Assembly: GCA_937881525.1 (NCBI GenBank)
Contig: CALGEE010000345.1
Location: forward strand, 1-46,103
Direction: 5' to 3'
From: an uncultured Sphingomonadales bacterium
GTDB lineage: Bacteria; Pseudomonadota; Alphaproteobacteria; Sphingomonadales; Sphingomonadaceae
Length of the DNA stretch: 46,103 nucleotides
Each line of letters opens with the position of its first letter. The stretch's first letter is position 1. This document shows positions 24,027 through 33,006 of the stretch, one piece after another. The notes below the pieces were generated by a model that saw only the letters and a list, made by a program, of their open reading frames with translations, had not been told where the DNA came from and ran no database searches. A program made the position numbers and the translations under genes.

Positions 24027-24583
24027 ATATCGCTTTTTTAAAAGCCATAGGTTCATCGATCGCGCTACTTCTCATCAACGGATGCGCCGACAACAGCGCC
24101 GATAAAGACGGCAATGGCGTCATCGACAGCAAAGAGCGCACAGCGGAAATGAACTATGACGCATTCATTCCTATGAAGGCGGGGCTTTGGGAAACCAAGT
24201 TTGTCTTTGACGACATCAACGTTCCGACCTTGAGCAAGGCCCAAAGGCAGCAGATCATGGACGCGGTTGCCAAAAGCGCGTCAAGCCAGAGTTGCCTCAC
24301 CGACGCCGAGGCCAAAAAGCCAGGTGCAGATTTCTTCGGTGGTGATGGCGCGGAAAAATGCGTTTACAAGGCGTTCGATGTTTCTGGACAAAATGTGCGT
24401 ATGAAACTGTCTTGCGGCATGGAAAGCATGGGCAGCGTTGATATGGAACTTACCGGTGTCATGGGCGAATCGGAATTTAACTATGATAGCATGGTAGATA
24501 TCCGCCTGCCGATGGTCGGTAAGGTCGCCATGCAGGGCAATGCGATGGGCAAATATATTGGTGCCTGTCCCGCGTCATCATGA
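24023..24583 (+). CDS. DUF3617 lipoprotein with an EF-hand-like loop
   Basis: This 186-residue exported protein starts MNIAFLKAIGSSIALLLING with Cys at 21, a plausible lipobox (INGC). Just after it lies DKDGNGVIDSKE (about residues 28-39), a complete 12-residue EF-hand calcium loop. The rest matches DUF3617, a periplasmic family of unknown function that begins at PMKAGLWETKF and includes the SCLTDAEAKK Cys motif. The family partner is unknown. It is preceded by a chain of two tiny overlapping frames and its stop overlaps the next gene's start (ATGA). A TTG nine bases earlier in the frame is rejected as the start. Confidence 0.85.
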   Translation: MNIAFLKAIGSSIALLLINGCADNSADKDGNGVIDSKERTAEMNYDAFIPMKAGLWETKFVFDDINVPTLSKAQRQQIMDAVAKSASSQSCLTDAEAKKPGADFFGGDGAEKCVYKAFDVSGQNVRMKLSCGMESMGSVDMELTGVMGESEFNYDSMVDIRLPMVGKVAMQGNAMGKYIGACPASS

Positions 24584-25734
24584 ACCTCCGCCGCTTAAAA
24601 TTGGTCCGCGCAACGCTGGCGGCGGTAATGGCCGCCGGATGTGCAACAAGCGCTAATGCAGAAACGCTGTCTGACCAGACCAATATCCAACCTGCAGTGG
24701 TCAAGGTCGATTTCACATTGGACAGGATCACCCCCGCGATAGTTGAGGGCGATGCCGGCGTTGCCGAGAGGGCTGTCACCATAGACGATCCAGCGCGCGT
24801 TGCCTCTATTTCGAAATTGGTCGTTGCCATCGGCGTCATGCGCCTATCGGAGCAAGGCAAGCTTGATCTCGACCTTGACGTGAATGAATATCTGGGTTGG
24901 CGGGTTCGCAATCCAGCCTTTCCCGATGCGCCGATTACCTTGCGCGCCTTGTTATCGCATCAAAGTGGCTTGCGTGACTCTGTGGATTATATCGTGCCGC
25001 TGGATGGTAGCTTGGAGGCGGTGCTTGCTGACCCAAAGGCATGGGATGCCATCCATGCGCCCGGCACTTATTTTTCTTATGCCAATATCAATTCGCCCTT
25101 GATCGCGGCAGTGGTGGAGGGTGCAACGGACGAACGGTTTGACCGACTTATGGCGCGGCTGGTGTTGACGCCGCTTGGGTTGGATGCCTGCTATAATTGG
25201 GGTGATGGGTGCAGCGACGGGCGGCGCGCGCAGGCGGTTACATTGTTGAGACCCAATGGAGACCTTGCGCGCGATGCGCCGATGAACGGGCCTGATCCAT
25301 GCGCGGTTTATCCAGCCAGCGACGGTAGTTGTGACGTCGATAAGCTTTATGTGCTTGGTCGCAACGGGTCTGCTTTTAGCCCGCAAGGTGGCTTGCGTAT
25401 TTCGGCGAGCGATCTGGCAAAAATTGGCCAATTGCTTTTGCGCGATGGCGCACCTTTGTTGTCGCCCAAAAGTTTCGCGCAGATGATTGGCCCTGTCTGG
25501 ACCTTTGACGGCAAAAATGGAGATGATGATAAAAGCTATTTTACCGGCTATGGACTTGGCGTGCATTGGTTGACCGATACGCAGGGCAATCGCTGGTTCG
25601 GCCATGTGGGGGAGGCCTATTCGCTGCGCGCAGGCTTTTGGATCAACCCTGTCGAACGTAAGGGTTTTTACCGCTATGTGACGATGGTTGATGAATTTTC
25701 CACGGTCGGGCATTGCTTTGACCGCTGCCCATGA
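24580..25734 (+). CDS. Serine hydrolase, beta-lactamase/transpeptidase-like (class C family)
   Basis: This 384-residue exported hydrolase has the SxxK motif S76-I-S-K79 and the YxN motif in FSYANINS. The C-terminal stretch WFGHVGEAYSLRAGF holds the HxG-type box (GHVGE). These define the serine beta-lactamase superfamily, here closest to class C-like esterases and D-aminopeptidases rather than clinical lactamases. The N-terminus MNLRRLKLVRATLAAVMAAG is a signal peptide, and cleavage before Cys21 or after ANA (27) is possible. Several Cys residues suggest disulfides in the periplasm. It overlaps the DUF3617 gene by ATGA. Confidence 0.9.
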   Translation: MNLRRLKLVRATLAAVMAAGCATSANAETLSDQTNIQPAVVKVDFTLDRITPAIVEGDAGVAERAVTIDDPARVASISKLVVAIGVMRLSEQGKLDLDLDVNEYLGWRVRNPAFPDAPITLRALLSHQSGLRDSVDYIVPLDGSLEAVLADPKAWDAIHAPGTYFSYANINSPLIAAVVEGATDERFDRLMARLVLTPLGLDACYNWGDGCSDGRRAQAVTLLRPNGDLARDAPMNGPDPCAVYPASDGSCDVDKLYVLGRNGSAFSPQGGLRISASDLAKIGQLLLRDGAPLLSPKSFAQMIGPVWTFDGKNGDDDKSYFTGYGLGVHWLTDTQGNRWFGHVGEAYSLRAGFWINPVERKGFYRYVTMVDEFSTVGHCFDRCP

Positions 25735-25782
25735 TAGCGTGGGCGATAGATAACGGAAAATTGAGGCAACGGGGGAATTAGG

Positions 25783-27117
25783 ATGATGGAACGGTCTATT
25801 TTGGGCGCCTTATTGGCCAGCGTGTTGGTCGTAACACCGGCAGCTGCGCAGCCAGATTACGCAGATGCGATTAAGGCCGACTATGATAAGTCGCTGGCAA
25901 GCCTGTGGGACCATTTCTACCGCAACCCCGAATTGTCATTCCGCGAATTTAAGACCGCCGCGCGTATGGCGCAGGAACTACGCGCCGTCCCCGGCATGGT
26001 CGTGACCGAGAAAGTCGGCGGCACCGGCGTCGTTGGCATGTTGAAAAACGGTGATGGACCAGTCGTCCTTGTCCGTGCGGACATGGACGGCCTGCCTGTG
26101 CAGGAACGCTCCGGTCTTTCCAATGCGTCGACGGTGAAACAGGTCGGGGTCGATGGCCTTGAAATGCCCGTGATGCACGCGTGCGGCCATGATGTGCATA
26201 TCACCTCATTGGTAGGCACAGCGCGCCAGTTGGCGCGGATGAAAGATCGTTGGAAGGGGACAGTATTGTTCATCGTCCAGCCTGCCGAAGAACGCGTCGG
26301 CGGCGCAAAGGCGATGATAGCAGACGGGCTCTACACCCGTTTTCCAAAGCCGGATTATGCATTGGCCTTCCATGTCGCCGCAGAGCTTGAGACCGGTAAA
26401 ATCTCCGCGTCAGAAGGCATTCAATATTCGTCGGCCGACAGCGTTGACATTCGCGTTCCCGGCATTGCCACCCATGGCGCAGCACCCCATTTGGGCCGCG
26501 ATCCGGTCTATATTGCCTCGCAGATCGTTGTCGGTCTTCAATCGATCATCAGCCGTGAAAAGGGTCCATTGGACCCCGGCGTGATTACGGTTGGCGCTTT
26601 CCATGCCGGAACAAAGCATAATATCATATCCGAATATGCGGACCTGCAGGTAACGGTGCGCTCCAACAATCAGGCGGTGCGCGACCAGCTGATTGCCTCC
26701 ATTGAGCGCGTTGCCAAGGGCATTGGCGCCGCACATGGCTTGCCCGCAGACAAGTTGCCGATTGTTACGGTGACGGAAAGCACGCCGGTCACGGTCAATG
26801 ATGGCGCGCTTGCCCGCCACTTGAACGGGGCTATTGCCGATGCCTTGGGTAAGGATGTGGTGACACCATTCCGCCAGACGACCATGGGCGGCGAAGACTT
26901 CGCCTTCTTCGTGGATCAGAAACATGGCATTCCAGGCTATTATTTTGCCGTTGGCGGGAGCAATCCTGAATGGATAGCCGCTGCCAAAAATGGCGGAAAG
27001 CCAGTGGCGGGCCACCATTCGCCTTTGTTCAAAATTGATCCGGAACCATCTGTGCGTTTGGGGATTGAGGCAACAACCGCCGCTGTGCTCGATTTGCTTG
27101 GCCCCAGGAAAAACTAA
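25783..27117 (+). CDS. M20 family metallo-amidohydrolase, exported
   Basis: This 444-residue protein resembles IAA-amino acid and hippurate hydrolases (M20D). A signal peptide is visible (ILGALLASVLVVTPAAAQ). Metal-binding motifs are ACGHDVH, PAEERVGGAKAM and the later MGGEDFAFF, with the final HHSPLF. The dimerisation lid domain is present (ISASEGIQYSSADSVDIRVP). It would cleave an N-acyl amino acid or peptide in the periplasm. It begins 48 bases after the serine hydrolase behind a weak ribosome binding site and may share its transcript. An alternative start at the second ATG changes only one residue. Confidence 0.94.
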   Translation: MMERSILGALLASVLVVTPAAAQPDYADAIKADYDKSLASLWDHFYRNPELSFREFKTAARMAQELRAVPGMVVTEKVGGTGVVGMLKNGDGPVVLVRADMDGLPVQERSGLSNASTVKQVGVDGLEMPVMHACGHDVHITSLVGTARQLARMKDRWKGTVLFIVQPAEERVGGAKAMIADGLYTRFPKPDYALAFHVAAELETGKISASEGIQYSSADSVDIRVPGIATHGAAPHLGRDPVYIASQIVVGLQSIISREKGPLDPGVITVGAFHAGTKHNIISEYADLQVTVRSNNQAVRDQLIASIERVAKGIGAAHGLPADKLPIVTVTESTPVTVNDGALARHLNGAIADALGKDVVTPFRQTTMGGEDFAFFVDQKHGIPGYYFAVGGSNPEWIAAAKNGGKPVAGHHSPLFKIDPEPSVRLGIEATTAAVLDLLGPRKN

Positions 27118-27150
27118 TCGGCAGGGCAGGTAGAGTGTAGGGAAGCCATT

Positions 27151-27471
27151 ATGGCACGCAAAATTCGCGATCATTACGAAGCGGACGAAGTGTCAGCAGA
27201 GCCAGAATTAAGTTGCTGGCTCTGTTCCCGCCCGATGGGCATCGTAACCGAATGGCATCACCCCATACCCAAAAGCCGGGGTGGGAAGGAACGGCAGCCA
27301 GTGCATCCGATTTGCCACCGCACGATCCATGCCAATTTCACCAATAGCGATCTTGAAAAGCGCTTTGCCACCGTGGACGCTTTATTGGCGCATGAAGAAA
27401 TCGGACGGTTTGTCGACTGGATATCCAACAAACCGTCCGACTTTAACGCACCGACGAAAGACCGGCGTTAG
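27151..27471 (+). CDS. Small HNH-type domain protein
   Basis: This 106-residue cytoplasmic protein carries a Cys pair (CWLCSRP) and EWHHPIPKSRGGKERQPVHP followed by ICHRTIHANFTN. This is a compact HNH/HNHc-like core with two more metal ligands (C and H). HNH proteins are nucleases in many contexts, but small stand-alone versions like this are common in alphaproteobacteria with no assigned role. There is no methylase or restriction partner next to it. It is convergent with terC. Confidence 0.85.
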   Translation: MARKIRDHYEADEVSAEPELSCWLCSRPMGIVTEWHHPIPKSRGGKERQPVHPICHRTIHANFTNSDLEKRFATVDALLAHEEIGRFVDWISNKPSDFNAPTKDRR

Positions 27472-27483
27472 CATGTTCGGCTC

Positions 27484-27502
27484 AGGCGCGAGTTGCGCGC
27501 CT
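27484..27502. terminator. Possible bidirectional hairpin between the HNH gene and terC
   Basis: A 7-bp GC stem AGGCGCG / CGCGCCT with a five-base loop lies exactly between the two convergent stop codons. It has no T tract, so intrinsic termination would be weak. Confidence 0.4.
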
Positions 27503-28491
27503 TAATGGGATGCTTGTGCGTGCACATCATCCTTGGTCTTCCAGAGGGAAAACAGGATGCCGCCCAAGATAAGGCCAAAGGTAACGCCTAGGCTCAATAC
27601 CGGCGGAAACTTGTCGCCATCCAGAAGGAAGTCGGAGACGAAGATCTTTGAACCGATGAAGACCAGAACGAGCGCCAGCGCGTATTTCAGATAATGAAAA
27701 CGATGCACCATCGCGGCCAGCGCAAAGTAAAAGGCACGCAAGCCCAATATCGCCATGATGTTTGATGTGTAGACAATGAAGGTATCGGTGGTGATCGCAA
27801 AGATCGCTGGCACCGAGTCCACGGCAAACACAAGGTCGGCCAAGTTGATGACCACCAAAGCGAGGAACAACGGTGTGGCTGCACGCACCATTTTGCCGGT
27901 CTTCTCGTCCGGCACCTTCACGAAGAACTTCTCGTTATGAAGCTCCTTGGTCACGCGCATATGGGTTGAGATGTATTTGACGACCGGGTTCTTCGCGACA
28001 TCCATTTCTTGGTCACCACTGAACAGCATCTTGATGCCCGTTCCGATGAGGAAGGCCGCGAAGATATATAGCGTCCAATAATATTCCTGCACAATGGCAG
28101 CGCCTGCCGCAATCATAAGGCCGCGCAGAACGATGACTGCGATGATTCCCCAAAGCAAAGCACGATATTGATATTTACGCGGTATCGCGAAGAAGGTGAA
28201 AATCAGACTGATGACAAAGACGTTATCAACCGATAGCGCCTTTTCGATGAAGAAGCCCGTGTAATATTTCATACCCATGTCGGCGCCCTTTTGGAACCAG
28301 ACCCACAGGCCGAAGAGCATCGCAATACTGATGTAGAAAGCAGAGAGCTTCAGGCTCTCCGCGATGCCCATTTCCTTGTCTTCCTTATGCAGGATGCCAA
28401 GGTCGAAAGCGGTCAACGCGACCACAATGCTGAGAAACGATAACCAAAACGAGACCGGCGTCCCCAGCCAGTCCATCATCAAAAATTCCAT
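27502..28491 (-). CDS. TerC family integral membrane protein
   Basis: This 329-residue protein has about nine hydrophobic helices. TerC motifs are LTAFDLGILHKED near the N-terminus, the GFFIEKALSVDNVFVISLIF segment and INLADLVFAVDSVPAIFAIT with its conserved acidic pair inside the membrane. TerC/Alx family members are linked to tellurite resistance and to manganese export. In most cases Mn homeostasis is the supported role, and nothing here distinguishes them. No yybP-ykoY manganese riboswitch is evident upstream. The leader contains a GCCGGC hairpin only. It converges on the HNH gene. Confidence 0.92.
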   Translation of the reverse strand: MEFLMMDWLGTPVSFWLSFLSIVVALTAFDLGILHKEDKEMGIAESLKLSAFYISIAMLFGLWVWFQKGADMGMKYYTGFFIEKALSVDNVFVISLIFTFFAIPRKYQYRALLWGIIAVIVLRGLMIAAGAAIVQEYYWTLYIFAAFLIGTGIKMLFSGDQEMDVAKNPVVKYISTHMRVTKELHNEKFFVKVPDEKTGKMVRAATPLFLALVVINLADLVFAVDSVPAIFAITTDTFIVYTSNIMAILGLRAFYFALAAMVHRFHYLKYALALVLVFIGSKIFVSDFLLDGDKFPPVLSLGVTFGLILGGILFSLWKTKDDVHAQASH

Positions 28492-28517
28492 GAAATAATT
28501 CTCTGTTGCACGCTATT

Positions 28518-28534
28518 GCCGGCACTGCGCCGGC
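28518..28534. promoter_or_regulatory. Short GC hairpin in the terC leader
   Basis: GCCGGC arms with a five-base loop lie 27 bases upstream of terC. There is no T tract. It may be an mRNA structure or a weak end signal for the DUF465 gene. No riboswitch family is recognised. Confidence 0.35.
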
Positions 28535-28579
28535 CTAGTCCAGCCAATCGTAGTGCCAGCAGTTACAAATTAGATTTTG

Positions 28580-28762
28580 TTACTGCGCCTTATCCGCGCG
28601 AATGGCGCGTGCGTAGTTCTGCAACCTGTCTTTGATCGCCAGTTTAAGCCGCTTCAGCTTTTGGATTCGGAATGTATCGGGCCAACGCCGGCCAATTTCC
28701 GCGCGCCATTCGCGGTCTATCCTCTGGTGATATTGCATTAGGCGAAACGACGAAAAAGTCAT
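28580..28762 (-). CDS. DUF465 (YdcH-like) small protein
   Basis: Using ATG 28762 this is a 60-residue basic protein, MTFSSFRLMQYHQRIDREWR and AEIGRRWPDTFRIQKLKRLK followed by LAIKDRLQNY. It matches the DUF465/YdcH family, small coiled proteins with the signature HQRIDREIR...RLKKLKLAIKDRL. They have no established function. An ATG seven codons upstream (28783) is a possible alternative. It sits upstream of terC with no other partner. The 3' side carries no strong terminator. Confidence 0.85.
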   Translation of the reverse strand: MTFSSFRLMQYHQRIDREWRAEIGRRWPDTFRIQKLKRLKLAIKDRLQNYARAIRADKAQ

Positions 28763-28996
28763 GACATCATCCTCATTGAACATAGTTGAAGTTCAATCGG
28801 ATGCTTCGGGTTCGGCCTAGCGTATTTCGGGGGTTTGAAGACCGCCTGACCAATGCACCGGAAACATCCGATGCGGCCGACATCACATTTCTTCCGAAGA
28901 AGCAAACGTCAGAGGGGCCCGGTCCGCTCCCGTGACGTGGAGGGTTTCGGTCTGAATTGCAAGATAGTTTGCCGCGTTCTGGATCGGTCTGCCGAC

Positions 28997-29836
28997 TTAA
29001 TCCCTCAACAGGTCGTTGATTGCGGTCTTTGCGCGGGTCTGTGCATCGACGCGTTTAACGATGACTGCACAGGAAAGATTTGGGCCGGGGCTGCCATCGG
29101 GCAACGCTTTGCCGGGTATTGAGCCAGGCACCACAACGGAATAAGCAGGCACGCGGCCGACGAAGACTTCGCCCGTCGTGCGGTCAATAATCTTGCTGGT
29201 TGAACTGATGAAGACGCCCATGGATAACACTGCGCCTTCCTCGACAATCACGCCTTCGACAACTTCGGAACGCGCGCCGATGAAGCAATTGTCTTCGATG
29301 ATGACTGGCCCCGCCTGAAGCGGTTCCAACACGCCGCCAATGCCAACGCCGCCCGACAAGTGCACATTCTTGCCGATCTGCGCGCAGCTTCCCACCGTGG
29401 CCCAAGTATCGACCATGGTCCCCTCATCCACACGCGCGCCGATGTTGACGAAGCTGGGCATCAGAACAACGTTTTTGCCGACATAGCTCCCGCGGCGGGC
29501 CACAGCGCCGGGCACGACACGAAAACCTGCTGTTCGGAATCGTTCAGCATCCCAGCCGCTGAATTTTGAGGGTACTTTGTCGTAAGCCGGCGCACCTGCA
29601 GAGCCGCAATCGACAATGACATTGTCGTTTAGGCGGAAGGACAACAGCACCGCCTTTTTCAGCCACTGGTTCACCTGCCATATGCCATCGCGTTTCTCAG
29701 CGACGCGGAATGATCCATCATCCAATCCCGCCAAGGCGGTCTGCACTGCATCACGTAATTCGCCTTGGGTGGCGCTGGAAACGCCGTCGCGTGCGTCCCA
29801 AGCGGCGTTAATGATTGTGGCTAGCTGGTCGGTCAT
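28997..29836 (-). CDS. dapD: 2,3,4,5-tetrahydropyridine-2,6-dicarboxylate N-succinyltransferase
   Basis: This 279-residue enzyme of the succinylase branch of lysine and meso-diaminopimelate synthesis has a left-handed beta-helix made of hexapeptide repeats, visible in [40 protein letters not shown] and [10 protein letters not shown]. The N-terminal helical part begins [18 protein letters not shown], as in other DapD proteins. It acts as a cytoplasmic trimer with succinyl-CoA as donor. It overlaps the stop of the upstream HAD gene (ATGA), so the two are one unit. No other dap genes are present in the window. Confidence 0.97.
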   Translation of the reverse strand: MTDQLATIINAAWDARDGVSSATQGELRDAVQTALAGLDDGSFRVAEKRDGIWQVNQWLKKAVLLSFRLNDNVIVDCGSAGAPAYDKVPSKFSGWDAERFRTAGFRVVPGAVARRGSYVGKNVVLMPSFVNIGARVDEGTMVDTWATVGSCAQIGKNVHLSGGVGIGGVLEPLQAGPVIIEDNCFIGARSEVVEGVIVEEGAVLSMGVFISSTSKIIDRTTGEVFVGRVPAYSVVVPGSIPGKALPDGSPGPNLSCAVIVKRVDAQTRAKTAINDLLRD

Positions 29837-30507
29837 ATTGTGCCTTCAATTGTGTGGATGGAGGAAAGCCAGTCATTCAAATCGGCAATTTCGTGGTCAA
29901 TATATTGCTCTGTGTCGCTGCTAACAGCTTCGGTGCCGTGATTCACCCAAATTGTTGTCATGCCCAATACCTTGGCCGGCAAGAGATTATGCGCTGAATC
30001 CTCGACAAAAAGCGCGCGTGCCGGATTAATATCAAGCTGCGCACACAGGCTATCATAACTTGCTGCCGCGGGCTTTGGCACATGCTGCATCCGGTGAATA
30101 TCGAAGATGTCTTCAAACAGGTTATCAAGCCCGCGCGCTGCCAAGATCCGCTCCGCATATGGCGCATCCGCATTGGTGAAGATTAGCTTGCGACCGGGTA
30201 GCGATATAACTTGACGACGCAAATCTGCGTCTGGGCGCAGAAGGTCCATGTCGACATCATGCACGAAATCTAGATAGCCACTCGGTTCCACCTTGTGTTC
30301 GGCCATCAACCCCCCAAGCGTCGTGCCATATTTCTTCCAATAGGTGTGCCGTATTTTGTGGGCTTCATCCGCCCCGATATTGAAATGCTTTTCGACAAAC
30401 AAAGCTATGCGGTCTCGGACTTGCGCCATAATGTTGGCTTCCGGGCCGTACAGGGTTAGGTCTAGATCGAAAATCCAAGTATCGATATGTGCGAAAGCAG
30501 TTTGCAT
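29833..30507 (-). CDS. HAD-family pyrimidine 5'-nucleotidase-like protein
   Basis: This 224-residue protein has HAD motif I as [14 protein letters not shown], motif II in [15 protein letters not shown], the Lys of [11 protein letters not shown] and motif IV in [15 protein letters not shown]. The pattern matches the pyrimidine 5'-nucleotidase (Sdt1/YjjG-like) group. It would dephosphorylate small nucleotides in the cytoplasm. It precedes dapD with ATGA overlap, an arrangement seen in other alphaproteobacteria. The start ATG at 30507 is preceded by a TTG in frame at 30510. Confidence 0.9.
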   Translation of the reverse strand: MQTAFAHIDTWIFDLDLTLYGPEANIMAQVRDRIALFVEKHFNIGADEAHKIRHTYWKKYGTTLGGLMAEHKVEPSGYLDFVHDVDMDLLRPDADLRRQVISLPGRKLIFTNADAPYAERILAARGLDNLFEDIFDIHRMQHVPKPAAASYDSLCAQLDINPARALFVEDSAHNLLPAKVLGMTTIWVNHGTEAVSSDTEQYIDHEIADLNDWLSSIHTIEGTI

Positions 30508-30630
30508 CAACGGCGCCTAACAACATACCCTGCGTTACTCAACGGGCATGTTAAGCCTACCGAAAGAGAATCATATTTACATTGGCCATTCTTTGGATGA
30601 AGGTCTCCCTCCCATGACTATGTTACGGAT

Positions 30631-33006
30631 ATGACTACAGCGCGGGTTGATCGCAAAATAGCAATCGGCACATCGGTTGTTTTTGCACTCGCACTGTCCG
30701 CATGCGGCGGTGGCGGCGGCGTGAATTCGACCCCCGTGCCGGTTCCACCCACGGCCAACTTGCCCCCAACCCCACCTCCGCCCCCTCCGCCCCCGCCGTC
30801 GACGAATTTCACAACAACAGAATATCTCCGGTCAGATGGGCCGAGCTTTCACCGTGCGATCACTGCTTATCAGGCAGGCGCTAACGGGCGAGGCGTAACC
30901 GTTGGTGTGATCGATTCAGGGATTACCCCTAATAGCCATGAGTTCACTGGCCGCATCCACGCGCAATCGGGCGACGTGACGGGTGCGGGTAGGCCACTTG
31001 GTGATGAAGACGGGCACGGTACTGAGGTAACGCGGGTCCTCGCAGCCGCTAAAGATGATCGCGATGTACATGGCATCGCCTATAATGCGACAATCTTAGC
31101 GCTTCGGGCGGATCAGGCGGGAACCTGTACCACACCGACCTCGGGTGACGATTCGGCTTCATGTTCCTTCTTCAACTCCGCGATTGCAGCAGGGGTCAAC
31201 CGTGCGGTCGACAATGGCGCGCGTGTCATAAACATTTCACTAGGCGGTGCGGGCGGCGCGAGTACGACACTACGGGCTGCGATAAATCGCGCAACCTTGG
31301 CCGGAGTCGTTATTGTTGTATCCGCTGGTAATGAGGGGGATGAATTAGACCCTGCATTTGACCCCAATAGCCCAAGTCCCTTTGCGCAAGCGTTATTGGC
31401 CAACGGAAACGGGCTCGTTATCATTTCGACATCTGTCGATGATAATGATGTCATATCCAACTTTAGTAACAAGGCGGGTGTCTCGCAAAATGCAGTGTTG
31501 TCCGCATTGGGGCAAGGCATTTGCTGCGAATATCAGAACGACACCATCTATCGTTTCGTCGAGAATGGTAAGACATTTGTCAGAGTTTTCAATGGCACGT
31601 CTTTCTCTGCGCCACAGATTTCCGGAGCTGCAGCTTTGCTGGCGCAAGCGTTTCCTAATCTCACGGGTGCACAGATTGTAAATTTGCTCTTGTCATCAGC
31701 GCGCGATGCAGGTGCCGCCGGTACTGACGCGATTTACGGACGCGGCATATTGGATATTGGGCGCGCTTTTGCGCCCGCCGGAACGACGTCGCTTGCAGGC
31801 ACCAATATGGCAGTTCCGCTCAGTGGAAATGGCGGCATGACGTCGGCGCCTATGGGGGATGTTGCTTTATCCAATAGGCCGTTACAGGCGGTGGTGCTCG
31901 ATAGCTATGGCCGCGCCTATGATATCAACATTGCTGAAGGCATATACGCGAGCGCCCCGCGCCTGCGGCTTACGCCTGCTTTGGTCGATCAAGGACGTTC
32001 GGTCAGCCTGTCGCGGGGAGCCACTGAACTCGCCTTCTCGATTAGCGCGCGCAATGGCGGCAATGCCCAGCTTGCGCCGCTGGCTCTGTCCCATGGGCAG
32101 CAGAACCAGGCGCGTTTATTGGGCGGCCGCATCAGCGCCACCATCGCGCGCGATACGCGGTTTAGCCTTGGCATTCGCCAAGCAGCCGCTGGACAGGTTG
32201 CGGCGTTGCAAGGCATGTCTGGCGGCGCTTTCCTGACCGCGACGGATGCACGCATGGAGGGTGGGCTCGAACGGACGCCGGATCAATCTTTCGCGATGCG
32301 CCATCAGCTTGGTAGCTTCGGCCTGACAGGGACTGTCGAAACCGGCGCGACACATATGTTTGAACGCGCCGCCGCCGTATTTTTCCGCACCACGCAAAAA
32401 CGCTACCCTTATGCGTCAGTTGGGCTTGGCGTAGATCGCCCGATTGGCCCAGCCAAATTTGCCGTGGGTGCAAATTGGACCCGTGAAGACGAGACCATTC
32501 TGGGCGCTCGGTTCGCCAACTTCATCGGCCTTAATCGCGCGCGCAGCGTGTTTGTCGATGGCAGGGGTGATGTTAAACTGTTCGGTTCCTGGTCGCTTGG
32601 CGCAAGCTGGCGGCAGGGTTGGACCTATGCCAATGCGGGCGGATTTTTGACAGGCCAAAGCGTGCTGCATAGCAACGCCTTCTCAATGGATGTGGCGGGC
32701 AGCGATATCTTGGCCAGCAATGACCGTATAGCGTTCCGGATTGCGCAACCCTTGCGCGTGACAGCTGGCGGGCTCGCACTTAACGTGCCTGTTGCTTATG
32801 ATTATGCAACGCTTGGCACAACATTCGGCGTCCGCCAGTTTTCACTTGCACCAAAGGGGCAGGAGATCGCTAGCGAGCTTGCGTGGGGCGTGCCAATGTA
32901 CGGCGGTTATTTCTCGTCAAACCTGTTCTGGCGGAAAGAGCCAGGCCATTTCGACGCTGCGCCGGATGATGTGGGCGTTGCCTTTCGGCTGCAATTCGAT
33001 TTCTAA
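30631..33006 (+). CDS. S8 (subtilisin-like) serine peptidase, lipoprotein autotransporter-like
   Basis: This 791-residue protein has four parts. A signal ends in lipobox LSAC (Cys25) followed by a glycine tract. A proline-rich linker spans about 36-57. A peptidase S8 domain spans about 65-380, with catalytic D95 (VIDSG), H129 (DGHGT), S324 (NGTSFSAPQ) and oxyanion N234 (SAGNEG). The C-terminal half, from about 480, shows alternating beta strands and ends in FRLQFDF, a terminal aromatic typical of outer-membrane barrels. This matches the NalP/SphB1 layout, where a lipid-anchored subtilisin is displayed on the cell surface and processes other surface proteins. It converges with sufA and overlaps its stop. 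Confidence 0.88.
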   Translation: MTTARVDRKIAIGTSVVFALALSACGGGGGVNSTPVPVPPTANLPPTPPPPPPPPPSTNFTTTEYLRSDGPSFHRAITAYQAGANGRGVTVGVIDSGITPNSHEFTGRIHAQSGDVTGAGRPLGDEDGHGTEVTRVLAAAKDDRDVHGIAYNATILALRADQAGTCTTPTSGDDSASCSFFNSAIAAGVNRAVDNGARVINISLGGAGGASTTLRAAINRATLAGVVIVVSAGNEGDELDPAFDPNSPSPFAQALLANGNGLVIISTSVDDNDVISNFSNKAGVSQNAVLSALGQGICCEYQNDTIYRFVENGKTFVRVFNGTSFSAPQISGAAALLAQAFPNLTGAQIVNLLLSSARDAGAAGTDAIYGRGILDIGRAFAPAGTTSLAGTNMAVPLSGNGGMTSAPMGDVALSNRPLQAVVLDSYGRAYDINIAEGIYASAPRLRLTPALVDQGRSVSLSRGATELAFSISARNGGNAQLAPLALSHGQQNQARLLGGRISATIARDTRFSLGIRQAAAGQVAALQGMSGGAFLTATDARMEGGLERTPDQSFAMRHQLGSFGLTGTVETGATHMFERAAAVFFRTTQKRYPYASVGLGVDRPIGPAKFAVGANWTREDETILGARFANFIGLNRARSVFVDGRGDVKLFGSWSLGASWRQGWTYANAGGFLTGQSVLHSNAFSMDVAGSDILASNDRIAFRIAQPLRVTAGGLALNVPVAYDYATLGTTFGVRQFSLAPKGQEIASELAWGVPMYGGYFSSNLFWRKEPGHFDAAPDDVGVAFRLQFDF

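Noticed and set aside
27151-27471. HNH gene as part of a restriction or defence system
   Set aside because: No methylase, helicase or other defence gene is adjacent, and the neighbours are a peptidase and terC.
28492-28579. yybP-ykoY manganese riboswitch before terC
   Set aside because: Only a simple GCCGGC hairpin is present; the conserved loop motifs of the riboswitch are not seen.
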